64,000 nt of DNA from Stromatinia cepivora (taxonomy: Eukaryota; Ascomycota; Leotiomycetes; Helotiales; Sclerotiniaceae), in contig RCTD01000002.1 of NCBI GenBank assembly GCA_014898415.1, positions 806,001 to 870,000 of the forward strand, in the 5' to 3' direction. Positions 22,694 to 33,314 of the stretch are shown here, in pieces. Under the pieces are notes generated by a model. It ran no database searches, was not told where the DNA came from, and saw nothing but the letters and a program-made list of their open reading frames with translations. A program made the position numbers and the translations under genes. Each line of letters starts with the position of its first letter. Position 1 is the first letter of the stretch.

Positions 22694-23470
22694 ATGGGTT
22701 CGCATATTAAAAATTTAAATATTCTCCAGACGGAAATTTGTAAAACACCAAACGCCTATTGCCAATCATGCCATGAGAAGAAATTCATCCGAATCCTTGA
22801 GCAGAAATGTGGTTTGCTATCTGAAGTGACATCTCAGTTACCAGAATGTCATTATCTGACACTTCTGATGCTTTCACAAACTGCGTAATTGTTTCTATAG
22901 ATTTCGAGATTAAAAAGAGTGTCACCAGGCTCAACGAACTGGGCATATGTACGCTAGATACCAGGGACCTTAAGATCTCGAAGAATAAGCCAATTTCTGA
23001 TATGATCAAGATTCTATTAACATACAGCTTCTCCCTCCATCATCACAAAACTGTCAGCGGAAGTTTTTGAAATATAAATGGAGAAGCACAAAAAAACGGA
23101 AGAAACTAAAGCAAAAACATGCTTGGAGGAACCTTTCGAACTGGAAGCCCTCTCCCTCCCGTAACAGAACCTCGTCAAGTGATCCTGATAGCAAATGGAA
23201 TTTTTGGAGGTCTGCAAAATTTGAGAAAATTCAAGTTGGTGCCGGATCTAGAGGACTGCCCAAATATTATCTTAGTGGATATTTGTGACATATTCAGACA
23301 TCCCATCAAGGATCGGAGGAAGTTATGTCTTTGGGTGATCTTAAAATATCAATCTTGACATCCTATATTGTTATGATTCTTTCCACCATGGTGGCAATGA
23401 TGCAAATTTGACTCTAAAAGTTTAGTTGGACTCCTGAGCAGTAGAATACCAAGGCATTGTTGTTGTCTGT
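22694..23470 (+). pseudogene. Gfd2/YDR514C-like DEDDh nuclease-fold protein, decayed
   Basis: Three fragments follow the order of the RNase-H-like DEDDh fold found in fungal Gfd2/YDR514C-like proteins. First is VIVSIDFEIKKSVTRLNELG with ICTLDTRDL (22888-22975), carrying the D-x-E motif. Second is VILIANGIFGGLQNLRKF (23180-23235), where the core Asp of the middle motif is not evident. Third is FHHGGNDANLTLK (about 23380-23420), matching the H-x-A/G-G-x-D-A motif. An N-terminal frame MGSHIKNLNIL...CQSCHEKKF starts at 22694. The pieces sit in different frames, with TGA (23068) and TAA stops between pieces 1 and 2. No set of introns I tried joins them. The active-site layout is inferred from the motifs; enzymatic function is not expected from this copy. 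Confidence 0.5.
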
Positions 23471-24303
23471 TGCTCGTGAGGTAGCACCTTTCGCCGAGTG
23501 ACAATTACGGAAAACGATGGAGGAAGCAATTATTGCTAGGAGGAAATCAGTTCGAGAAACAAGCGCTGATTTCTGAGAGGATAACGATGAGGATGGTGGT
23601 CCCGGATTATCATTTGTACTCGAGTAAATGATTTCAAAGTAATCTGTCCAATATGCTTCGGGATTTACCCTTCATTTCTTAGGTTATGATGATGTTTGTC
23701 AGCTTGTGCCATGGAGTGAAATGAGATGAGGTAGGAAACTGCCAGAAAAGAAATGAATGTGCTTGGTTTGATATACACGAGGCTTCAAACCTTTATTTTT
23801 GCTTGAGGACATAAGCTTTACAGGTGATTTCTAGAGTGTTAATGGGATGATAGATTGAGATCGTTGAGCCTATAGGGAGGCAGTAAACACCAGCTCAAAA
23901 CTTTTCTTTGAAGTATCCAAAAAACCGAAAAACAATCCTTGAACAGTCAAAAAGTTTGTAATAAACTATGATGTGCAAACAACCAGCCCAAGAAGTGAAT
24001 TATCTATCTCACAAGTTTTCCATAACCGTAAAAACTCAATAATGATGTATTAACCAACTTATTCAGATAGTACGGTTCGAACCTTCCCTACCAAATATCA
24101 ACCAATACAAAACCAAGATCTTTTACCGAGATCTCCTTTCTACAAAACACAACCACAACCTCTTCCACCACAACAATAACAACAACAAGCTTTTGAATAA
24201 TTACAGTACACTTCCATCAATTATTCTCTGAATAATAATACTTTGACACCGACTTCTCCAATACTGTGCTCTTCAAAGCTCACCAATTGGATTCTTCCAC
24301 ACT
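23471..24303. other. Non-coding region upstream of the Cys-rich gene
   Basis: No gene recognised. The final 250 bases are rich in CAA/CCA and pyrimidine runs, as expected of a promoter and leader for the gene starting at 24304. Confidence 0.4.
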
Positions 24304-25188
24304 ATGTCTTCTTCTCTCTCTGTACCAGCAGATGTTACTGCACCTGATGTTCACGCTACTTCTGATACTTCTGATGCTCCTGTTGTTTCCGATGAGAATA
24401 GCGTAACGGCGATAAATATGCGCAATCGAGCTATTCTCTACGAAAGCAATCATCCTAATCATTCTTTCGAGCCTTCGGTTTTGAATTTAATTAATAACAT
24501 GGTGAGTACTCCTCACTCCTCTTTCTTCCTTCCGATCTACTTTCATTAATACTAGGTATCTATATGACTTTAAATTTCTTTTGTTCAGCTTCCAGCTAGA
24601 CGGAAAGGACTCTGTCACGAGATATCTTTGCGTTTTATTTTTTTTTTGAAGAATCATTTCTAATAAATTCAAAAGCCCAATGACGAAGCTTCCGAATCTA
24701 GATTCTTTACTCGCGCATCCGAGAGAAGACGCAGCACGACTGCTCTCCTCGACGGCGCGGCCGATGTCCTGGAAGCTTCTATCTCGCAATCTCCAGAAAA
24801 CCCGAGCGAGCAAAAAGAAACCATCAGCCCGAAACCAAAAACCCCTTCTTTCTTCCGCTGCTGCCAAGTAAGTATCCTCTTTCCCTCTTCTACATGATCT
24901 TCCTCTTTCCTTCCACACGATCCCCCTTTGCACTTCCACCCAGCACCCCAATACTAACCCTAACCTCCCCTCAAGTGTCAACACACCTCCCGCTCCCCAA
25001 CCTGCCAAAGAAAACCCGAAGAAATTGGTATCATCCAAGGCAAAGAACAGCGAATCCTCGTCGTGAACGCAGAATGCGAACATGTGCAATGTACTCGATG
25101 CGTCAATGTGGATGAGAATGGTGTGCGGATTGGGGTTAAGCCGTGGGAACTGGAGTGGAGGGGTCCTGCTATTTTGAGACGAGTGTAG
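24304..25188 (+). CDS. Cys-rich hypothetical protein with zinc-binding-like C-terminus
   Basis: Three exons, 24304-24501, 24676-24867 and 24976-25188, all phase 0, give 200 residues. Residues 1-66 are Ser/Thr/Val-rich with no membrane segment. The middle is polar and charged. The C-terminal third begins FFRCCQ across the second junction and holds C-x3-C, then SPTCQRK, and later CEHVQCTRC before a basic end (AILRRV). The spacing of about eight Cys/His residues suggests a small metal-binding module; I cannot name a family. Donors GTGAGT and GTAAGT are canonical. The first intron is long (174 bp) and its acceptor AAAAG at 24675 is weak, so that junction is the least certain. Conservation of the CC...CEHxxC pattern in relatives would confirm the model. 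Confidence 0.65.
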
Positions 25189-25796
25189 GGTAGTGTTTGA
25201 GAAGGTGCGAGGGGGTTAGGGTTTGTGGTTGGGATGAGTGTGGAGGGATGGGATGGATGGATGGGTTTGGATGGGGAGTTGTGGGATGGATGGCTGGAAC
25301 GTGGGTGGTAGTTGCTATTATCGGGGATAAATACAATAGCTTGAGAACTATCAATGTCCCTATTGACCTATTGTGCCATAACCTTATCAACTCAGATTCA
25401 ATGTCCACATGGTTTCAGTATTCCAGATCAACTCAATGCATCAATTAACCTCAACGTTCGAAACAGGTTCAATGTATAGGAATATTGAAGAATCAAAAAT
25501 CTCCCAATGTTGACTTTTGTCTGAACTATCAAAAACTCGAATACCGAAAGATCAACCGCCTGATAACGGAGACTCCACTGAAATGCCCATGTATTATTAT
25601 TCTATATGTATTAATCCATTCCCAAATATATGCCGCAATACGTGCTGTCTTTCAAATCTATCTACTCTCACACCAATATGTTCAAGGATTCTTTTAATGC
25701 CGGGCAGTCCTATCTAAAAGTTCTCTACTTTGTAACACAAAACGAAGATCAGCATCTTAATTCTTTAGAGAAAATTCAAAGCGGTCATCGAGTATC
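25189..25796. other. Convergent intergenic region
   Basis: Contains the 3' ends of the Cys-rich gene and the permease gene. A GGATGG-rich imperfect microsatellite lies at about 25243-25300. There is no gene. Confidence 0.4.
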
Positions 25797-27884
25797 TCAC
25801 TTCTCAGAATAAGTAGCTGGGGTTGCATCCCCTTCTAACTCGGGTACCTGGAGTTGTCCATCGGGTTCTTGTCGGAGCCCTTCTGCTGGCGCTCCTTCAC
25901 TTTCCACAAAATGTGATATGCGTTCTCGAGGAAGCCATGCTCCTACTGGCGTGAACCACCAGGATATCACAGCTAAGATTGTGACTCCTGCCATGATTAT
26001 TGGCGCATCTACGATACGTCAGTATATTGTCAAGCTTCGAGTTGATGTAGAAATTTTTGAGAGGTACTTACAATTCAGCGTAGCTCCAGTGACAGGAAAT
26101 GAATAAGGACTGAAAAGAATTGCCACAACCCAACCGTTCCAAAAGATCGAGATAAATTGAAATGGCCTGCTCCATCTACCTAAACTCCACCTTGGCTTGG
26201 GAAATGTATTTGGTGTCAAGAAAAATCTTCCAAAAGCAATAAGTCCATATGCGGCCGCTGATGGAACACCAGCAGCAGAGATGAGAGATGTGAATGCGAC
26301 TGCAGATGGTAGAATTGTGCAAGTGACAAGTGAAGCGCAACCCCAGATTACGAGAACGGCATTACGAGGTTGACCTTCGGCGGAAACACGTGATACCCAC
26401 CCTGAGAATGGAAGAACACCATCACGAGCTACTGCGAAAACAAGTCGAGATGCGGCGACGATGGCAATTGCAGTGTTGAACCAAAGAGCGACTATTGCAA
26501 TGATGTTCATGAAGATGTGGCCACCTTGTCCTAAAACGACGGCATAAAGAGGTACGAACGGTTGAGGCGAACCGTAAGAGAACAATGTGTCTGGATCCGG
26601 TGTGCAGAAAAGAAACAGGATAATCGCTGCAAATCCTCCGATTCCACTTACAATCACACTCCAGAAGATACCTCTGGCGGCTGTTATGGAAGCATCCTTG
26701 GTTTCTTCGGCGACGTGTCCAGAAGCGTCAAATCCAATAAGGATACCTGCAGTAGCGAGATAAGACAAACACCAATTCCATCCAGCAGGTGCACCAGTTC
26801 CATTGTAGGTTGTCATGAATGCCTCTTCTGCAGTGCGGAAACCGATGGTTCTGGCGGCTCCAATTGGTAACCAGATGATATTGAGAAGGAAGTCAAGCAT
26901 TACCAGGAAGCTCGAGATCCAGAATATATATTTGAAGAGACGAGCTATCCCAATGTGTCAGTATTTAACAATGGTTTAAATGAGATATGATAACTCACGT
27001 GGTAGAAAATTCACGATTGCCGCTAGTGCAAGAAGGACTTCAGTACAAATCCATTGGACTGCTCGGAACTTAATGTCACTGGTATCCGTTGGGAAATCTA
27101 TATTGAAAACAACGATTTCCTGTTGAAAATTAGATAAGATCCAGTAATGGCAATCGCAACTGGTGGAGTTGGTGAGAGTATCACGTGTATATTAAACTTA
27201 CCGAAAGCATGTAATTTACAGCTCCTTGGGTGTTGCCTGCAAGTAATTAAAATAACTTCAGAAATGATAAATTTGAGATGAACTTACTTGCACAAAATGT
27301 CATCCAAGCAGTAGTACTCCACCACGCAACTACAAATCCTAAAAATCGACCATACTTGGCTCCTCCAGCTTCAGCTGCCCAAAGATAGATGGAACCAGCA
27401 GAGGGTGATGCAGAACAGACTTCTGCGATGACTGCCGCAGTAATGAAGGTAAAAAAGCATGTTACAAGATAACTCGTCCTAGATTTCAAACAGGTTAGAA
27501 ATTATATGAAAAGTTCTAGATTCCCGGCGCACAACTTACCAATAAGCTAAGGGACCTCCGGAGGCAATTCCGGTGGTGTAAGTAACTCTCACACCACCAA
27601 CGAAGTACAAGGCAGCGAATGATGTTGAAAAATTTTCAATGAGAGTGTATGTTCGATGTAAAACCTAAGTCATTTTGTGAGTCGTTGGAAATACCTTCAT
27701 AATTTCGATTCTCGAATAAATTTTCAACTTACGGGTTTATAGCCAAGTGTTTCCTAGAGAGAAGATAAGATCAGCTGAAAGTCTTCATAATTGATAATTT
27801 TATATCAAACCAATTACTCACCAATTGAGCATCATCTCTTGCCTCAATTATGACACTCTTACTGTCTTCCCCTTCACGAACCAT
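25797..27884 (-). CDS. APC-family amino-acid/GABA/choline-type permease
   Basis: Plasma-membrane or vacuolar uptake carrier for amino acids or related amines. I read eight exons on the minus strand: 27884-27822, 27753-27733, 27664-27540, 27478-27288, 27236-27202, 27119-26999, 26944-26072 and 26008-25797. They join in phase to 546 residues. The protein has about 12 hydrophobic segments. Family signatures are TYTTGIASGGPLAYW (segment 1), CSASPSAGSIYLWAAEAGG and ASGHVAEETKDASITAARG, the last being the E-E-x-x-D/N-A block of the Uga4/Hnm1 fungal amino-acid and choline permeases. The N-terminus is polar and the C-terminal tail is acidic. Exon 2 is only 21 bp and exon 5 only 35 bp; both have good GTAAGT donors. 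Substrate cannot be decided from sequence. Confidence 0.9.
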
Positions 27885-28428
27885 CTTGCTAGTTAATACT
27901 TGACTAAGGTTACCTATGGATGGTTGAGAATGATGGAAGCAAAAAAAAAGAAGAAGGCTGAACGAAATCTATCTAGTAAGTACCTAGGATGGTGAGTATA
28001 TGTATGGTACTGTGCCGTTTCATTCCCGAGAATCTCCGTTCGTAGCCAGTGGGAAGAGATTTCTAGTGCACTAGCATTTTATTTTATTTCATTTTATTTT
28101 ATTTTAGCCGGGAACCCAGTCCGTTTGTCATCGATGCACATATTTGAACCGTTTGAAGGTACATTTTAAGAAATAAAATAGAAGTTTAAGTTCTGTAAAT
28201 AAATAATCGGTGATGATACTGAAAATGAACAAGAAAATCTGTGGAATATTTACAATAGAAAGATCTCTTTTTAATATAATCGGCAGATTGGGTTAATATC
28301 ATCAAGCAACTTGCAAGACATGCCCGATGCGCCCCGCTTTACCCCACCTCACCTAAAAGCATTCTTTGACAACGCCTTCATATACTTAAAAAAAACGGCG
28401 AGGGTATACTCAAACGATGAATTAATTC
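27885..28428. other. Permease promoter region and tRNA upstream flank
   Basis: No protein gene. An ATTTT/TTTTA-rich simple repeat lies at 28078-28105 and a short A-run just upstream of the tRNA. The permease promoter is on the left side. Confidence 0.4.
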
Positions 28429-28529
28429 GGTGTTGTGGTTTAGTGGTATAATTCTTGCTTAGGGATATATCAATCATCAAGATTGACTCTCCATGTAAGA
28501 GGTCCCCGGTTCAATCCCGGGCAACGCCC
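28429..28529 (+). tRNA. tRNA-Pro(AGG) with a 29-nt intron
   Basis: The acceptor stem GGTGTTG/CAACGCC pairs over 7 bp with one G-U. Box A is TGGTTTAGTGG. The anticodon stem CTTGC/GTAAG encloses a loop TTAGGG+T with anticodon AGG at 28461-28463. The T-arm is CCCGG-TTCAATC-CCGGG, the discriminator is C, and a TTTT terminator follows at once (28531-28534). The intron is 28465-28493, one base 3' of the anticodon, the normal place for eukaryotic nuclear tRNA introns. It decodes CCN proline codons (CCU, and CCC when A34 is inosine). Confidence 0.92.
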
Positions 28530-28530
28530 C

Positions 28531-28957
28531 TTTTGTCGTTTTGATCTTTTTAAACTTTTTGATCTTTTTGGCTCCCGTCGTTTGATATGGATGGGATAGA
28601 GGTCCAACCCTTATAGGGCAACTTCAGTCACCGTACACTACCACAATTCAAAAAGGCCATTTCATGTTTTTATACTCGATCAACCTCGAAATTAATTCGA
28701 AGTATGAGAATTTTAGGGTTTCATCTCACCATCAAGTTTGCTCATGGCTGCTTATCTTTTTTGATCAATCATTTTCTCTGATATGAGAAAGCCACTTGCG
28801 AACTAGATCAAAATAACAAATATGTATGAGACTAAATTTCCCATTCCTGTCGCGTCCCTTACTTCCTCCTTCCAGAATACTGGTAAGGCAAAGCTTTTGA
28901 TTCCAAGAATTTCTTGCATTCAAACCTCCGAATTACTCTTTCTTATACCATTGAATC
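28531..28957. other. tRNA terminator and promoter region of the sugar transporter
   Basis: The T-run at 28531-28534 ends the tRNA transcript. The rest is presumably the nucleotide-sugar transporter promoter. No other gene is seen. Confidence 0.45.
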
Positions 28958-30115
28958 ATGACTTCATTCACCGACAACCTCCTCCCAATCTACATAGTGG
29001 GAGAAACCATACGTGCAAATTACGCATACTTTGCCCTTCATACAGCTCCTCAGATCACTCCATCATTGATTGCTCTCCTTTCCGAAACCCTAAAACTTGC
29101 CATCGCAGCTATCATTATCAACCATTCAGATGAAGGACTTGCCTCTATACAAAAAAAGTGCAACAGGAATGGTTTGAAGGACATTTTGCCATACGGCGTC
29201 CCTGCTGCATTTTATCTCACAAATAACCTGATATATTTTACGGCTCTACCATCCACATCACCGAGTCTTCTCCAAGTATGTATGCTCGCGAAAATCCCCG
29301 CGACCGCAATTCTACATCATCTTTGGATCAGGAAGCAAGGCAATAGTCGATCATGGATATCTCTTGGGTTCCTGTGCTTTGGGCTCTTCCTCTTCAACAT
29401 ACCTTCTGGTGACAACACAAAGGGCTGGCTTGTGGCTCCTATGGCAGGGTTGGTGATAGCGGTGTTTTCTGCAATTGCTAGCATTGCTAGTGAGTCTCTC
29501 ACCAAGATTGGATCATTTTGGGAGTCGCAACTATGGCTTTACCTCTGGGGAGTTTTCTTCTCCGTCATTTCATACCCTATCGCTACTAGGATGACGACTG
29601 ATCGCGGGACGAATTCAAATCTTTCAATGACATCCACTATAACGATTGCGATATATTTCTCATGTCTGACCTCTGGTGTTGGTTTGGTTGTTGCTGCCAT
29701 GCTCAGGAAAAAGGATAACCTCATGAAGTTGGTTGGGACTTCCATCAGCTTGCTCACCATTGCAGCAACTCAATACTTTATATTTCCAGAATTGCGATCA
29801 TCCGGGTTCACGGCGTGGAAAATAACGGGCGGCTTGGTGGTCATGATTTCAACTGTCTTTTATAATTATTTTAAGGATACTTCTCCAGAGCATGCCAATT
29901 TTCTCAGCCAGCTGCTTCCAACCTCAAACGAGGAAATTCAAGATGGCGAATTCCCAGGACTCGAGAAACCGGCTACTGCATCGGCACTAACAAAATTATT
30001 CTCCTGGGTCCCTTCTGTTCGCCCAAGGTCCTCGTCGGCATCGTACGGATTGGTAGAAATGAGGGATGTGGAGACTGAAGATAGCCCACCGTCTACCAAT
30101 AAAAATGAAACCTAA
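28958..30115 (+). CDS. Nucleotide-sugar transporter (SLC35A-like family)
   Basis: Golgi-membrane antiporter that brings a nucleotide sugar (UDP-Gal, UDP-GlcNAc or similar) into the lumen in exchange for the nucleoside monophosphate. One uninterrupted frame of 385 residues has about ten hydrophobic segments. The family landmarks are the second-helix block ALLSETLKLAIAA, then VPAAFYLTNNLIYFTAL, then ASIASESLTKIGSFWESQ and GLVVAAMLRKKDNLMKLVG; these match the conserved ETxK, NNL and ADNxxK-like regions of SLC35A transporters. The cytosolic C-terminal tail (about 70 residues) is hydrophilic with acidic and Ser-rich patches. The start at 28958 fits the first membrane helix (NLLPIYIVGETIRANYAYFA). 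Substrate is not decidable from sequence alone. Confidence 0.9.
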   Translation: MTSFTDNLLPIYIVGETIRANYAYFALHTAPQITPSLIALLSETLKLAIAAIIINHSDEGLASIQKKCNRNGLKDILPYGVPAAFYLTNNLIYFTALPSTSPSLLQVCMLAKIPATAILHHLWIRKQGNSRSWISLGFLCFGLFLFNIPSGDNTKGWLVAPMAGLVIAVFSAIASIASESLTKIGSFWESQLWLYLWGVFFSVISYPIATRMTTDRGTNSNLSMTSTITIAIYFSCLTSGVGLVVAAMLRKKDNLMKLVGTSISLLTIAATQYFIFPELRSSGFTAWKITGGLVVMISTVFYNYFKDTSPEHANFLSQLLPTSNEEIQDGEFPGLEKPATASALTKLFSWVPSVRPRSSSASYGLVEMRDVETEDSPPSTNKNET

Positions 30116-31329
30116 GACCGAAAAATGCGCCCCAATGGCTAGTCTTAGTCAGTAACTCATTGGGAAACTATAGAGTCTCAGGAAGCTCAAATACCTGGAA
30201 TTCGGGATAGCAAAGATGGACTTATGATCGGGATATCTCGTCACGGTGCTGCAGCTTTCTGCTATTAGTGTGTATAGCAAGTCAGGGGTTATTTTGCGAA
30301 GCTATGTTTTTCCTAATTTCATCTAGATGTGAATGAGACAGGTGGCCGTGTTTTGATTCTCTCGGTTTATATTAGAAGTTCGAGGGTTTCCGGGATCAAG
30401 AAGATGTGGGCAGCTTACGCAATAATAATCTTACAAAAATATGTGTATTATTTAGCTTTATCGATGCATGTGCCACTTTGCGTACCGCTAACAGGCTTCA
30501 TTGGGTATCAGAGCCTTCAAGCAAATCAAATCATTATACTGAATAGATGATGTATGAAGGCACCAAAAATTAATGAAATGTCAAATTAGAGCCTCTCGCC
30601 GTTTCAGCACCCGCAAATTTTCTTGTGCAGCCAGAGCCAGAGCGAGTATTCTGTTCCTAACTCCCAATACTTTCATCAAAACCCCCCGATCCAACCCCCA
30701 CCTGCTTCTGCAAAACCTTACGGCTGTAAACTCTCCTAGAGATTTTAGGTACCGATTGATTCCTCGTCATCTTCGTGACTGTTTCATCGATATTTTCATC
30801 TGAACTAGATATCTTCTATCTCAACTACTCATACAGCTCGGGTTCGCTGGATTGCTTAAAGGGCTAGTACCTGATCTTCTTCGAATGGTTGATCAATCAG
30901 AACACCGTGACTGTCTAATTTTTAGCACAAATGTCAAGCTTAGTCACCTTCAGCCTTATACTTAGTTGTAGAGCTGACGGGATGACAGGATTGCCTGTTC
31001 AAGTGATATTTTCTGCATTGGAAAGGGAGGCAAATGGCGTCTAGTAAGGAATATCTACTGATGGATGCCGTTTTCACAGGGCTATTTTATGTACAAACCA
31101 CCACTCTTTTCATTTTTATGTGTGATGAGTTCCATATGATTCCCCCAAAAACAATATATAAAGAGGCATTGCCAAGCTCCATTTATTGTATGCACCAACT
31201 CTTTGATCAAGCATTCCTTACTCTTTTACTCTTTTACTTCTCTCTCAATCTGATACATACCACACTTCTTTTGTATTCATCCTCCTTCACACGACGTCAT
31301 CATCATTCACCGACCTGAAAGACCCAAAA
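30116..31329. other. Non-coding region
   Basis: No clear gene. An Arg/Ser-rich frame at 30573-30803 resembles a mitochondrial presequence by composition only. A frame at 31034-31318 may be the lost N-terminal exon of the DUF7702 relic that follows, but it has no clear family match. Confidence 0.35.
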
Positions 31330-32120
31330 GATCTCATAATCGTCCTTCTAATGGTCTAACCTTACATCATCCTCTTCCAATCCACCATCTACGTTCTTTT
31401 CAAACACGGTAGATCATGCATTCTAGGTTGGATCTCCATTCAACCATTCAGTATAATTGAGTCGCCAGCTCCGCCCTTACATTTAATGAAGAAGTCACCA
31501 ATTTCACTTATATATGGGCCCTTCTTCTCAACTTTATTGGTTTGAGTCTACTGCTACTAGGTATTATGGGAAGGTTTCATGAGCCGAGTGTATTTCGCCC
31601 TATTTTTGATTTAGCCCCTGTGAAATGATGACAATACTTGCCACACAATAACTAATTCTCACGGCAGCTGTTCCGCCTGCCTCCCCATTCGTACTAAACA
31701 CCACGAACGCATCCTAATAATCCAATACCACACCCTAATCTCCCTAGTCCTCGCCATCCTAATCATCAACACCATCTACCTCATAAACAGAAACCTTACC
31801 AACACCACCAAAGCCCTCACCAAACTCAGACTCCTCATCCTGCTTCTCTGCTGAGTACTCTTAGGCACCACCACTCAATTCCCTTACCGATTCAGTCAAA
31901 TCGATAAAAATTCAAGCGCATACGAACAAGAAACAAGAAACAAAACTTCTATGAGGTGTCACGGCTGTGTTCCCATTTAGTGAATTAGAATTTTTTATTA
32001 GGTTATCGGTATAGTGCGTACGCTTAATAGGACCAGTAATGGGTTTATGAGGGGTGAGGGGTAAAGATCGTGTTGAGTGAGATTCCGGAGTTTTTGGTGC
32101 TGGGGTTTGTTAGGAGAGAT
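31330..32120 (+). pseudogene. DUF7702-type fungal integral membrane protein, decayed
   Basis: Hydrophobic blocks appear in the order seen in the fungal seven-helix DUF7702 family: FKHGRSCILGWISI (about 31400-31440), ASSALTF...IWALLLNFIGLSLLLLGIMG (about 31467-31580), then YHTLISLVLAILIINTIYL and KLRLLILLLC (31720-31850), and finally LSEIPEFLVLGFV (32074-32112). They lie in different frames, with stop codons where tryptophan is expected (TGA after LLLC near 31852). This is the pattern of a gene killed by G-to-A changes and small indels. The family's function is unknown. Assignment rests on recall of the family's motifs. Confidence 0.5.
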
Positions 32121-32265
32121 GTTGTGAAGGTAAGCAAAGAAGAGACAGTGAGGAAGATGGTTGGGAGTAGAGTAAGGTTTGAGGATTTGGATGGTTTGAG
32201 GAAGGCGGGCCGTGTTTGGAGGGATTTTTGTGGATGTTTTGAAGTAGTCCTTTAAATTACAATTA

Positions 32266-33312
32266 AAAGAATTTACATAATATTCAATTATTAGAGATAA
32301 AGGGAGAAAGGGGTAAATATAACAGTAGGGCTGTTACCCTATATCATTATTTTTGTGATACGCAGATTTTCTCCTGAGTATCTTCGTTGTTTGATGCCCT
32401 TTATCTAGTCTCTCATCATCAACATTTTCTCATCATAAACAAGCTCAAGTGGGCCCTGAATTTCATCTTACTAGATTCGTAGTACGGTGGGTAGAACACT
32501 TCTCTGCAAAGGACCGTGACCACGCGGTTAGTCTCCAGCGGCTCAACGACGCAAAGACTCACTGCATTTGAAATTTAACAGAAGTTTTAGTATTGGGGAG
32601 CATGCAAAAGTTGAGATTTGGTGTATTTTTTTCAGCATTCACAACTCCATCCCAGACAAGCAGTTGAGCGGAATTAACAGTAAACTTAAGAGCTCCTTTT
32701 CTTTTATACCGTATTATCATTTGCATATCTGCATTCTCAATCCAGCATCCCTTATGTGCAAACTTCAATCTTATCAACTTATCCATGACAGCGAATGAAG
32801 AATCTCTTCGAATTCAGAGAAGACAGACTTGACAAAGTATTCAAGCAATTCTCTAGCTCGTTACTCAAATTCGTAAGCGTTGCCCCTACGTGATTCGAAT
32901 CAAGAAAGGTCGTCCCTGAATTGACTTCGAAGTTCTAGCTTATGACTCATTATATTCTCTCTTGAAAATGTAAAGCCAGGCGTTTATATGCATCCGGAGA
33001 TTCCTTGAAAGTCTTGATTCATTTTTTACATCTCGGCTTGTGCAAAGGTGGGGTAGAATCAGGATTTTATAATGAATTATCATCCCAGGTATTAATATCA
33101 CAATAACAGACCTGTTCAAATTTTTGGAAAAAAAAAATGATCCTCAGACTTGCACTTAAAATATATGGTATTCTATTTAAAGCTTAAAAAATAGAAAAGG
33201 TTCTATTATACCTCTCAGTTTAGAATTAAGATACCGAACACAAGATTACAAAATGGACTTGCGTTAAACATTCTAGTCTTTACTGTTTGCTACCTGAACC
33301 GTGTGTTTTCTG
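32266..33312. other. Non-coding region
   Basis: No gene recognised. Frames at 32559-32798 overlap on opposite strands and look random. Confidence 0.4.
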
Positions 33313-33314
33313 TA

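Noticed and set aside
24304..30115. A secondary-metabolite or defence gene cluster around the permease and transporter
   Set aside because: No synthase, tailoring enzyme or STAND/NLR-type gene is present; the neighbours are unrelated housekeeping genes.
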